Source: Liquorilactobacillus satsumensis DSM 16230 = JCM 12392
Lineage (GTDB): Bacteria > Bacillota > Bacilli > Lactobacillales > Lactobacillaceae
DNA length: 51,763 bases
Reading direction: 5' to 3'
Assembly (NCBI RefSeq): GCF_001435195.1
Contig: NZ_AZFQ01000034.1
Span: forward strand, 22,340-74,102
The position numbers and the translations under genes were made by a program. The notes under the pieces are model-generated. The model was not told where the DNA came from. It worked only from the letters and a program-made list of their open reading frames with translations, and made no database searches. Below, piece by piece: positions 27,087-36,069 of this stretch (the first letter of the stretch is position 1; each line of letters opens with the position of its first letter).

Positions 27087-27201
27087 ATTGAAATTCCTTT
27101 CTAAAATAAAATCTATTGTACCTATGCAGTAGTATTGAAACTAACATTACATATATACAATAGATTCTAACTTAAATAATTTATTTTCACTTTTTTATTT
27201 T

Positions 27202-27645
27202 TTAAATTCCACCACTTGTGTTACTTTTGCTAGAAGTAGCAGTATTATATAATGCATTAAAACTTAGTTTCTTAGTTCCTTTTTTGGAAATTTCAACCAA
27301 TGCTTCTCCAAATTCATTAGCTGTCGAAAAATTACTGTAGATTGCTTCAAGTAACGATCCTAAGTTACACCCTGCAACAACAGTAATTTTCTTTTTTCCA
27401 TATGCTATTGTTGCAGCAACTTTATACGGTGTCCCCCCTACAAGGTCGGTAAAAAACAAACATTCAGAATTGCTATTATTTTTAATAATATCTTCAAAAA
27501 TTGTTTTTAAATCGCTATCTGACATTCCTTCTTTAAAATCACAAAAATGCCATGTTTTTGGTATCTTTGTTAGCAACTTCAAAGCTCCTTGTACCCCGGA
27601 AGCAAACTTTCCATGACCACTTATGATAACTTCTATTTTATTCAA
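27202..27645 (-). CDS. PTS mannose-family EIIA component
   Basis: This 147 aa soluble domain has the phosphorylated histidine at H11 in IISGHGKFASG and the conserved FFTDLVGGTPYKVAA loop. It takes phosphate from HPr and passes it to EIIB. It is encoded separately from EIIB, in the order EIIB-EIIC-EIID-EIIA. The C-terminus is slightly extended with Ser/Thr. Confidence 0.88.
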   Translation of the reverse strand: MNKIEVIISGHGKFASGVQGALKLLTKIPKTWHFCDFKEGMSDSDLKTIFEDIIKNNSNSECLFFTDLVGGTPYKVAATIAYGKKKITVVAGCNLGSLLEAIYSNFSTANEFGEALVEISKKGTKKLSFNALYNTATSSKSNTSGGI

Positions 27646-27668
27646 TGTTCTTTCACATCCTCAATCTT

Positions 27669-28481
27669 CTACATCCAACCTATCAACGACATAACAATTG
27701 CAAAGGCAAATGTTAAAACAATTAGCCATATAGGGTTAACGTTTTTTTTGAGCAACCAATAAAGTAAAAAAACAAACGCAAAGGGTAAAATGTTTGGAAA
27801 AATTTTATCTAATAATTGTTTTTGAAGACTAATAGTCGTATTTCCTGCTCCAATTTTTAACTTAAGTTCCATTTTAACGTAAGAAGCTATCAAGCCCCCA
27901 ATAACTGTCAAACCTAAAATTGACGCTACATGAGAAATTACTTTTGAATTTTCTTGAATTACGTCTATTGCGCGAGTTCCTAAATTATATCCTAAATGTG
28001 CTAACGGCATACGTGACCAAAAAAGAAACAAATACACTAGGAAAAATAGCAGTGGTCCAAAAACGTTCCCGTTTTTTGCAATTGATGCAGAAATCCCACC
28101 AACAATTGGCATTATTGTAAACCAGAAAATAGCATCACCAATCCCTGCCATCGGACCAAACAATGCATTTTTGAGTCCTTTAATCGTAGTAGGCTCAACA
28201 TGATCTTCTTCCATCGTTAACAAAAGCCCCATTAATATTGGATACAGTGGAGGTGAACTATTAATAAACTCCATGTTATCCGCCATTACTCTTTTCAGCC
28301 CCTTAGGATCGTTACGATAAATTTTTTCCCAATAAGGTAATTGTGCCCAAGTCCAACCTGGAGCATGCATTCTTTCATAACTAAAAGAAGCTTGCACGAG
28401 ATTTGAGCGAATCCCCAACATTGATATATCGTGTTTACTGAAAAGACTTTTCCTCTTTCCATCTTTACTTTCAGATGCCAT
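27669..28481 (-). CDS. PTS mannose-family EIID component
   Basis: EIID with EIIC forms the membrane channel. The family motif SFSYERMHAPGWTWAQLPYWEKIY is near the N-terminus, GPMAGIGDAIFWFTIMPIV is in the middle, and the C-terminus has several hydrophobic helices. I chose the ATG at 28481 behind GGTGG, giving 270 aa; GTG at 28493 is possible. It overlaps the end of the EIIC gene. Confidence 0.88.
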   Translation of the reverse strand: MASESKDGKRKSLFSKHDISMLGIRSNLVQASFSYERMHAPGWTWAQLPYWEKIYRNDPKGLKRVMADNMEFINSSPPLYPILMGLLLTMEEDHVEPTTIKGLKNALFGPMAGIGDAIFWFTIMPIVGGISASIAKNGNVFGPLLFFLVYLFLFWSRMPLAHLGYNLGTRAIDVIQENSKVISHVASILGLTVIGGLIASYVKMELKLKIGAGNTTISLQKQLLDKIFPNILPFAFVFLLYWLLKKNVNPIWLIVLTFAFAIVMSLIGWM

Positions 28482-29271
28482 CTTGATCACCACCAGTATT
28501 ATTTTTTAATTTCTTAAGTTCAGACTCCAACTTATTTGTTTCTCGACTTCTAAAGTATTCAATCATAGCAAGAACTCCACCCACTAAAGCAATTGGAAGA
28601 ACATTTGAGAATGGTATCATACTTGCTATCACAAAACCAAGCAACAAATACGGAAAATAATTTAACTTCAACATTACTTTAAGTAACATTGCAAAACCAA
28701 CTGCAGGTAAAATCCCACCCGCAAGTTCAAACCCATGTGTCAACCACTGTGGCATGGAACTTACCAATGTATGCATTGGTCCTTGAGCAGCATAAGCACT
28801 TAAAAAAGCTACTATTCCAAACGAAAGAGTCACAATAGATAGTGGAATAAAATTAAGGCGTTTAAAACTCCGCGTGTCCCCTGCAGCTGCATATTTATCA
28901 AATCGTGACATAAATAATGAAAATGAAGAATAGAAAAATAAAAGTATATATTGCATCAACATTGCAAATGGCAAGGAAAGTCCGATTGCAGTGGCAGGTG
29001 CAGTATTGTTTGTAGCAGCAATTACAACTGTCATAATTCCGCAGATAACTGTATTAGGTGGCTGTGTACCACCTGCAGGAGTTAATCCTGCAAAAGCCAA
29101 TTCGGTTAATCCACCTGCAATTACTCCTAACTGCAGATCACCTAAAATCAAACCTGTTATTGTACAAACAATAATCGGTCTAAAAATAAAGAACGCCTGT
29201 AACCAACAGTCCAACCCAACAATCATTGCCCATATAGCTATCAATAAACCTTGAATAAATGTAACATCCAT
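28471..29271 (-). CDS. PTS mannose-family EIIC component
   Basis: This 266 aa protein has about eight hydrophobic segments and the family pattern GLILGDLQLGVIAGGLTELAFAGLTPAGGTQPPN. It is the sugar-recognising channel partner of EIID. In this context galactose is the likely substrate because only lacABCD follow, but mannose-family EIIC sequences do not reveal the sugar directly. Confidence 0.88.
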   Translation of the reverse strand: MDVTFIQGLLIAIWAMIVGLDCWLQAFFIFRPIIVCTITGLILGDLQLGVIAGGLTELAFAGLTPAGGTQPPNTVICGIMTVVIAATNNTAPATAIGLSLPFAMLMQYILLFFYSSFSLFMSRFDKYAAAGDTRSFKRLNFIPLSIVTLSFGIVAFLSAYAAQGPMHTLVSSMPQWLTHGFELAGGILPAVGFAMLLKVMLKLNYFPYLLLGFVIASMIPFSNVLPIALVGGVLAMIEYFRSRETNKLESELKKLKNNTGGDQDGI

Positions 29272-29315
29272 CTTCTGCCCTCCTAAATTAATTCATTATA
29301 AATGTTATGAATAAA

Positions 29316-29801
29316 CTATTTTAAAAGCTTTTCTGTTATTGGATATTTTTTTTCACCCGGATAATCCTTTATATATATATCAATGTCTTGGGAGGATAAA
29401 TATAAAAGATCCTCCTTGTCCTGCTCGTTAACATACACTTTTTTCGTGATTTCTTTCTTTCCTTGAGAAAAATGCATATTTCCAACATTAACTTCTTTAA
29501 TCGGAACGCCCCCTTCAACTAGTTTCCGTGCATCTTGAGGAGTTTTTACAACTATAAATATTTTTTGGCGATCAGCAGCCTTGTTAATAATAGCAATCGT
29601 TTTTTCAAGTGAGAAAAAACGAATTTCAGCACCAGATGATTCTGCCGTTGTCGCCATTAATTTTTGTTGCAATGTATCTTTTGAAGCTTGATCATTTGCA
29701 ACAAGAATTAAGTTTGCCCCCAGAGCTCTTGTCCATGTGACTCCCACCTGGCCATGTACCAGTCGATTATCGATTCTAGTCAATAAAATATTAGCAGCCA
29801 T
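29316..29801 (-). CDS. PTS mannose-family EIIB component
   Basis: The phosphorylated histidine is H16 in TRIDNRLVHGQVGVTW, the hallmark of this family, and KTPQDARKLVEGGVPIKEVNVGNMHF follows. At 161 aa it is complete. It is the first gene of the minus-strand module and divergent from lacR; a cre-like site at 29882 lies upstream. Confidence 0.9.
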   Translation of the reverse strand: MAANILLTRIDNRLVHGQVGVTWTRALGANLILVANDQASKDTLQQKLMATTAESSGAEIRFFSLEKTIAIINKAADRQKIFIVVKTPQDARKLVEGGVPIKEVNVGNMHFSQGKKEITKKVYVNEQDKEDLLYLSSQDIDIYIKDYPGEKKYPITEKLLK

Positions 29802-29881
29802 TTTATTAATACCTCCTTAATTTCAACATTGCGGACAAAAAAGAACATTAATTTGTTTGTTTATGTTCGATTAAAGTATAG

Positions 29882-29895
29882 AGTAAGCGCTTTTA
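29882..29895. promoter_or_regulatory. cre-like box upstream of the mannose-family PTS
   Basis: AGTAAGCGCTTTTA matches 12 of 14 cre positions, with the central AAGCGCTTT intact. It lies 80 bases upstream of the EIIB start, in the 323-base divergent region with lacR. CcpA control of the sugar operon is inferred. Confidence 0.5.
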
Positions 29896-29935
29896 TATGC
29901 CAAGGCCGTTTTAAAATTTTTTATTAATACTGTTT

Positions 29936-29965
29936 TTTACATTTTTTATCAAAAAATGATATAGT
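29936..29965 (+). promoter_or_regulatory. Putative lacR promoter
   Basis: TTTACA (29936-29941) and TATAGT (29960-29965) are 18 bases apart. Transcription would start about 150 bases before the regulator gene, leaving an AT-rich leader with no recognised fold. Confidence 0.5.
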
Positions 29966-30124
29966 GATACATAAGTAATATTGGCCTTTAATAGTTACAT
30001 AACTTTTTTATAAAATGTAAATTACTATACTTGATCTAAAATGTTTTTTTAATATTAACGTTCAATAACGAACAACACATTAATTATGCTTTTAATATTA
30101 TGATTCAAAAGGAGTTGCAGTTAA

Positions 30125-30889
30125 ATGTTAAAAAAAGAAAGACTAATGGGAATACTTAACATTGTTAATTTAAAAGGTGTTGTCACTGTAAATTATTTAG
30201 TTGATAAATTAAATGTTTCTAACATGACAATTCGTCGAGATTTAGATGAACTTTCTCAAAGCGGGAAGGTGTTGCGGATTCACGGGGGAGCACAAAGTGT
30301 CAATAAAGAACGATCTTTTGAACTTTCACGTACTGAAAAAAGGGAAATACATATTACTGAAAAAATAAAGATCGCTACCAAGGCTGCAACTCTAATTCAA
30401 GAAAATGATACGCTTTATATCGGTCCAGGAACAACACTTGAGTTGGTAGCAAAATATCTCAATAATGCAAAAAACTTAAGAGTTGTTACTAATAGTTTAC
30501 CAATATTTCAAATTCTAGAACGTTCAAAAAACGTTGATGTCATATTCATTGGTGGTTCTTATCGGGAACGTTCAAATACTTTCGTAGGCAGTTTAACTAA
30601 CTCAATGCTTAAGCAATTAAGGTTCAATAAAACTCTGGTAGGAGTCAATGGAATTCATAATGAGAATCTGATGACAGCTAATCCTGAAGAAGGCCAGGCT
30701 CAAAGAATTGCTTTAAATAACGCACAAGAAAAAATTATAGTTGCGGATCATTTTAAATTAAATAAAAATGATTTTTACAATTTTTACAGTCTATATGATA
30801 TTGACTACTTGATTACTAATAAAGATATAGATAAGAACACAAAAAAATATTATGAACAATTTACAAAAATTATCTTAAGCGATGATTAA
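30125..30889 (+). CDS. lacR: DeoR-family regulator (LacR type)
   Basis: The N-terminal DeoR helix-turn-helix (residues about 5-60) includes VTVNYLVDKLNVSNMTIRRDLDEL and RIHGGAQS. The C-terminal DeoRC sensor domain has TLYIGPGTTLELVAKYL. LacR proteins repress lac and galactose operons and are released by tagatose-6-phosphate. The gene is divergent from the PTS-lacABD module it probably controls. GGAGTTG precedes the ATG; 254 aa is normal. Confidence 0.82.
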   Translation: MLKKERLMGILNIVNLKGVVTVNYLVDKLNVSNMTIRRDLDELSQSGKVLRIHGGAQSVNKERSFELSRTEKREIHITEKIKIATKAATLIQENDTLYIGPGTTLELVAKYLNNAKNLRVVTNSLPIFQILERSKNVDVIFIGGSYRERSNTFVGSLTNSMLKQLRFNKTLVGVNGIHNENLMTANPEEGQAQRIALNNAQEKIIVADHFKLNKNDFYNFYSLYDIDYLITNKDIDKNTKKYYEQFTKIILSDD

Positions 30890-31018
30890 TTTTTCACCTC
30901 TAGACAGATCAAAAACAGTTCAAAAACCTAACCCTCAATAATACTTTATACAGGTTAAACTATTTTATTATCCAAGCTAACTTCTTCAAGCAAAAAGATC
31001 TAATCTTATTCATAATAA

Positions 31019-31073
31019 GAAAAGGAGTACTTTATCAGAAAATAGTAATTTTCTTGATAAAGTACTCCTTTTT
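31019..31073. terminator. Strong bidirectional terminator between lacR and the SDR gene
   Basis: AAAAGGAGTACTTTATCA pairs with TTGATAAAGTACTCCTTTT, and a small GAAAAT/ATTTTC pair sits in the loop. T-runs on both strands fit its place between converging genes. Confidence 0.85.
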
Positions 31074-31108
31074 GAGCTCAAGCTAACCATAATATTTTTA
31101 AAATTAAA

Positions 31109-31855
31109 CTAAAGTTCTTGCTGTGTTGGCCTAATCAAGATCTCATTTACTCCGACTTCTTCGGGTTGATTAATTGCATAATAAATAGCTTCAGCAATAT
31201 TCTTTGGATCAATTCCAACCGATTTTTCTATTTGATTAATTGCATCTTTTTGTTCCTGATCAGTTATGTGAGTTGATAATTCGGTCAAGATTGAACCTGG
31301 TGAAATAATTGTTGTACGAATGTGACTAGCAGGAGATTCTTCCATCCGAAGCCCTTCACTAATTGCTCTAACTGCTGCTTTAGTTGCACAATAAACAGCA
31401 CTGCCAGGGAAAACAATGTGCCCTGCGATACTTGATAAATTGATAATGTGCCCCTGTTTTTGTTTACGCATATATGGCAATACAGCGTTAATGCCATATA
31501 ACACACCTTTGATATTTACATCCACCATTAAATTCCACTCATCTACTTTTCGCTTTCGCAATTTTGACAAAGGCATTACACCCGCATTATTTATAAGTAC
31601 ATCGACTTTGCCAAATTTCTCCACAGCAAACCGTGCTAAAGACTCCATTTGGGCAACATTGGTGACGTCCGTTACCTGATAAACAGCTTGACCACCTGAC
31701 ACAGCAATTTTTTCCACTATTTGTTGTAAGCTTTTTTCACGGCGTGCAGCTAATACAACATTCGCACCATTAGTGGCTAATTTAATTGCGGTTGCTTTCC
31801 CAATTCCGCTTGAAGCTCCTGTTATAATGACTGTTTTATGCGCTATATTCGACAT
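31109..31855 (-). CDS. Short-chain dehydrogenase/reductase
   Basis: This classical SDR has TGASSGIGKATA for the cofactor, NNAGVMP, the catalytic serine in INLSSIAGH and YCATKAA with the YxxxK pair. At 248 aa it fits the soluble NADP(H)-dependent class similar to YdfG and serine or diketone reductases. The substrate is unknown. It is divergent from a MerR regulator, which suggests induction by a small toxic or reactive compound. A strong AAGGAGG precedes the ATG. Confidence 0.85.
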   Translation of the reverse strand: MSNIAHKTVIITGASSGIGKATAIKLATNGANVVLAARREKSLQQIVEKIAVSGGQAVYQVTDVTNVAQMESLARFAVEKFGKVDVLINNAGVMPLSKLRKRKVDEWNLMVDVNIKGVLYGINAVLPYMRKQKQGHIINLSSIAGHIVFPGSAVYCATKAAVRAISEGLRMEESPASHIRTTIISPGSILTELSTHITDQEQKDAINQIEKSVGIDPKNIAEAIYYAINQPEEVGVNEILIRPTQQEL

Positions 31856-31939
31856 TGTTAATTCCTCCTTTTATAATATAGGACAAGCTTATCAGCTAAA
31901 GTATACTTCAACACAAGTAATTAGCCTTTTACCGTTATA

Positions 31940-31998
31940 TAGCCTTAATAGGCTAAAATAAAGTTAATTTTATGACCGCTAAGTTAAAGCAACTTTAA
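31940..31998. promoter_or_regulatory. Inverted repeats between SDR and merR genes
   Basis: TAGCCT-TAAT-AGGCTA at 31940-31955 and TTAAAG-CAA-CTTTAA at 31984-31998 are perfect dyads. The second lies directly before the merR ribosome site and resembles the AAAGTT/AACTTT-type operators of AdhR-like MerR proteins. Binding by the neighbouring MerR is inferred. Confidence 0.5.
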
Positions 31999-32013
31999 AA
32001 AAGGAGAACAAAG

Positions 32014-32385
32014 ATGAATATAGCAGAAATCACTAAACTAAGGAATTTAAAAAAATCTACTTTAAGATATTATGAAAGCGAGGGTATTATTCCCAGCGTA
32101 CCTAGAGATGAAAGTGGTCACAGAGTCTATACAGAAGAAAGTATTGCATGGATTGATTTTATTATCAGTTTAAAAGAAACTGGAATGCCTTTGAGCAACA
32201 TTAAACTATATACTAACTTGTACAAAGACGGTGCTAAGACTTTAGCCGCTAGGAAAAGCATGATGGTTCAACATCAAAAAAAAGTAAAAGATAATATCAG
32301 TCAAACAATTGCACATTTAGAAAAAATCAATTACAAAATTGCTTTATACGATGTCCAACTAAATAATGTGCGAAAAATGCCATAA
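32014..32385 (+). CDS. MerR-family transcriptional regulator
   Basis: A winged helix of the MerR type spans residues 1-70 (MNIAEITKLRNLKKSTLRYYESEGIIPSVPRDESGHRVY), followed by a helical dimerisation arm to residue 123. No conserved cysteine cluster is visible in the C-terminus, so it is not an obvious metal sensor. AAAAAGGAG lies before the ATG. It is divergent from the SDR gene and likely controls both. Confidence 0.82.
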   Translation: MNIAEITKLRNLKKSTLRYYESEGIIPSVPRDESGHRVYTEESIAWIDFIISLKETGMPLSNIKLYTNLYKDGAKTLAARKSMMVQHQKKVKDNISQTIAHLEKINYKIALYDVQLNNVRKMP

Positions 32386-32409
32386 CCCTTTAAAAAATAC
32401 GTTCAAAAG

Positions 32410-32490
32410 AGCGTTTGACATAAGTTGTTAAGCTTTGAATAATTTTGAACTAAAACAGAAAACTTTGACTTATGGAACACGTTTATCCGC
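32410..32490 (-). repeat. MITE-like palindromic element, copy 4 (diverged, inverted)
   Basis: Read on the minus strand, the element begins GGATAAACGTGTTCCATAAG, identical to the start of the other copies, and ends with CTTATGTCAAAC. The inner part has drifted. It sits between merR and guaB, beside the terminator at 32494-32539. Confidence 0.6.
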
Positions 32491-32493
32491 AAT

Positions 32494-32539
32494 AAAAAGG
32501 AACTGAATCAAAAGTTAACTTTTGACTCAGTTCCTTTTT
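32494..32539. terminator. Terminator between merR and guaB
   Basis: AAAAAGGAACTGAATCAAAA (from 32494) pairs with TTTTGACTCAGTTCCTTTTT in a long near-perfect stem. It serves the converging merR and guaB transcripts. Confidence 0.85.
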
Positions 32540-32632
32540 CATTTAAACACGAATTGCTTATAATCAAGCCCTGGCTAAGTTTACACGCTACACTTAATCC
32601 TACAGCAGCTTAGCAATTGAAACCACTTTTCA

Positions 32633-34132
<1,500 letters not shown>

Positions 34133-34303
34133 TTAAAATTATTTTTGTTTTTCAAGTTACCCAATTTTGGCTTGAAATGCAAGCATTCTCATCTATTTTT
34201 CAGAAAATTATCTTGAGTTGCACCCTTAGAGCTCTCTTTTATAGAATTTAACCGTTTTATTCTGCACTATTCATTTTATGAGATGTTAACTCCAAATTAA
34301 CTG

Positions 34304-34332
34304 TTGACTTTACTTATTAATGATGTTTTAAT
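34304..34332 (+). promoter_or_regulatory. Promoter of the aromatic amino acid operon
   Basis: TTGACT (34304-34309) and TTTAAT (34327-34332) are spaced by 17 bases. Transcription from about 34339 would give a leader of roughly 290 bases holding the tyrosine-rich leader peptide and the attenuator. Confidence 0.6.
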
Positions 34333-34369
34333 AATTCTAAATTATCAATTTCAGAAGGGATTAATAACT

Positions 34370-34432
34370 TTGGATAATATACAGGTTTCTCAAACAACTT
34401 TATATTATTATGGCTATGCTTACTTTATTTAG
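34370..34432 (+). CDS. Tyrosine-rich leader peptide of the aro operon
   Basis: A 20-codon ORF starts with TTG nine bases after the ribosome site AGAAGGGA (34353-34360) and stops at TAG 34430-34432. Its end reads LYYYGYAYFI: five tyrosines and one phenylalanine in an eight-residue stretch. The stop codon lies inside RNA segment 1 of the attenuator that follows. A ribosome waiting for charged tyrosine tRNA at the last tyrosine codons (34415-34423) would cover segment 1 and tip the fold toward readthrough. This matches the logic of classical amino-acid attenuators; function here is inferred from the sequence. Confidence 0.75.
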   Translation: MDNIQVSQTTLYYYGYAYFI

Positions 34433-34600
34433 ACGTCCGTACTAAGATGCGGGCGTTTATCAACGTTCGTGTCTAAAGTATGCAGGGCCTATTTCCCTTG
34501 CCAGTTAGACACTCAGTAAAAGTCTAGCTGGTCTTAATACGATTTTTATCCTTTAAGAGCTTAAAACCAGTTGGATTTTAAAAGTCCGACTGGCTTTTTT
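34428..34600 (+). promoter_or_regulatory. Ribosome-mediated transcription attenuator with terminator
   Basis: Six segments can pair in two ways. Set A: 1:2 is TTTAGAC (34428-34434) with GTCTAAA (34471-34477); 3:4 is CCAGTTAGAC (34501-34510) with GTCTAGCTGG (34522-34531); 5:6 is CCAGTTGGA (34567-34575) with TCCGACTGG (34585-34593), followed by CTTTTTT, an intrinsic terminator. Set B: 2:3 is GTGTCTAA (34469-34476) with TTAGACAC (34505-34512); 4:5 is AGCTGGT (34526-34532) with ACCAGTT (34566-34572), which destroys the terminator. Segments 3 and 5 are near copies, as expected for competing partners. No T-box sequence (GGGTGG-type) is present. Confidence 0.75.
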
Positions 34601-34627
34601 ATTTCCACAAATCAAGGAGGAATCTTA

Positions 34628-36058
34628 ATGGATACAAATATGAAAAAACGCCTTTCTTTGAGCCTCTACCTGAATTACTTTGTTCACGGGATCGGCCTCA
34701 TTATTTTGGCGCAAAACATGCAGACCCTCGGTCACCTTTGGCAATCGCCGTTGGCCACTGTCTCGTATGTCATTTCTGGAGTCGGCATCGGACGATTGCT
34801 GGCATACTTGCTCTTGGGTTCGCTCGCTGATCGTTACGGACGGAAAAGCTTTGTCTTTCTGGGAATGGGCAGCTATTTGCTTTTCTTTGTTGGAATACTG
34901 CTTGCCCCTAATATCCAAGTTGCTTATCTCCTAGCTATCCTAGCAGGTGTGGCCAATTCAGCCCTTGATTCCGGCACCTACCCTACTTTTGCAGAACTAG
35001 GAGATCGAAGCAGCTCCGCCAATGTTTTGCTTAAAGCCTTCATCTCTTTGGGTGAATTTGTTTTACCGCTCTGCGTTGCACTCTTAGAGAATCAAAACTG
35101 GTGGTTCGGTTGGTCATTTATTTTGGCAGCACTTGTCTTAAGCTTCAACTTTTTCCTGCTGTTACCGCTTGAATTTCCGCCGATGAATCGCCCTCAAAAA
35201 AGTGTGCTGTCTAAGAAAACAGCAAATTCTTTCCGCAAAAAGCTGGCATTTGTTGCACTGACTCTTTACGGTTATACCTCAATGGCTTTAATGATTCTAT
35301 ACACTCAGTGGATTACACTTTATGCCACCCAAGAGCTACAGATGAACAACGTTGCGGCACATTTTTTACTATCGCTATACAGTATTGGCTCTATTACTGG
35401 CGTTTTGCTGATCTTTTGGTTACTTCGCAGTGGTTTTTCAGAATTGACACTGTTATTGGGACTAAATTGTGGTTCTTTAGTTGCACTGCTGCTACTTTGT
35501 TTTATTCATGTTTCGTGGCTAGCAGAAATTGCTTCTTTACTATTTGGCCTAACCGCAGCAAGTGGTGTCATGCAGATCGGCTTAAATATTTTCTTGCGGC
35601 TCGCCCCTGAAAGAAAAGGGTTAACCACCGGTATTTTCTTCACACTCGGAAGCTTAGCCTCTTTCAGCATCCCTGTGATTACAGGATGGCTGTCGCAACA
35701 AGGGGTTGCCGCAGCATTGGAATTCAACTTAATTATCAGTTTATGTGGCCTTTTGCTGGCTTTAAGCATTCGTTTAGCTTTAGGTAAGCCTCATTCATTG
35801 ACCACCGTTCGTAGCAAAATTTCCTTGCTTGATCGCTTAATTGTACGCTTGCTAGCCCAGCGTTTTAAAGCAGTCGATCAGGTTGCTGCCTTTAAACGTA
35901 CTCATGAACTTCCCGTGCTGGACAGCAGTCGCGAAAATATAGTCCTGGAAAACATCGCGCGCCATTGTCCTGATCAACAATTAGAACCGTATCTTCAAGA
36001 TATTTACAGTAATATCATGGCCAATTCACGCAAATATCAGGAAAAGAAAATTAATTAA
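34628..36058 (+). CDS. MFS transporter fused to a chorismate mutase domain
   Basis: Residues about 10-390 form a 12-helix major facilitator with the loop motif GSLADRYGRKSFVF. Residues 395-476 are an AroQ-type chorismate mutase. Aligned to E. coli PheA mutase the active-site residues are all present: R395, R412, K423, D432, R435, E436, S467 and Q470 (for example VLDSSRE and SRKYQ). Chorismate mutase turns chorismate into prephenate. No other mutase is in the operon, so this domain likely supplies the step, tied to a membrane carrier of unknown cargo (perhaps shikimate, prephenate or an aromatic compound). The ATG at 34628 follows AAGGAGGA. It is the first structural gene after the tyrosine attenuator. 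Confidence 0.85.
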   Translation: MDTNMKKRLSLSLYLNYFVHGIGLIILAQNMQTLGHLWQSPLATVSYVISGVGIGRLLAYLLLGSLADRYGRKSFVFLGMGSYLLFFVGILLAPNIQVAYLLAILAGVANSALDSGTYPTFAELGDRSSSANVLLKAFISLGEFVLPLCVALLENQNWWFGWSFILAALVLSFNFFLLLPLEFPPMNRPQKSVLSKKTANSFRKKLAFVALTLYGYTSMALMILYTQWITLYATQELQMNNVAAHFLLSLYSIGSITGVLLIFWLLRSGFSELTLLLGLNCGSLVALLLLCFIHVSWLAEIASLLFGLTAASGVMQIGLNIFLRLAPERKGLTTGIFFTLGSLASFSIPVITGWLSQQGVAAALEFNLIISLCGLLLALSIRLALGKPHSLTTVRSKISLLDRLIVRLLAQRFKAVDQVAAFKRTHELPVLDSSRENIVLENIARHCPDQQLEPYLQDIYSNIMANSRKYQEKKIN

Positions 36059-36069
36059 CTGGAGGAATT

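Noticed and set aside
34410-34445. A second short leader ORF (MAMLTLFRRPY) over the attenuator
   Set aside because: It has no ribosome site at a workable distance, and the TTG-start frame next to it has both a good site and six aromatic codons.
34440-34600. T-box riboswitch before the aro operon
   Set aside because: The conserved T-box sequence with its TGG core is absent; the paired segments are explained by leader-peptide attenuation.
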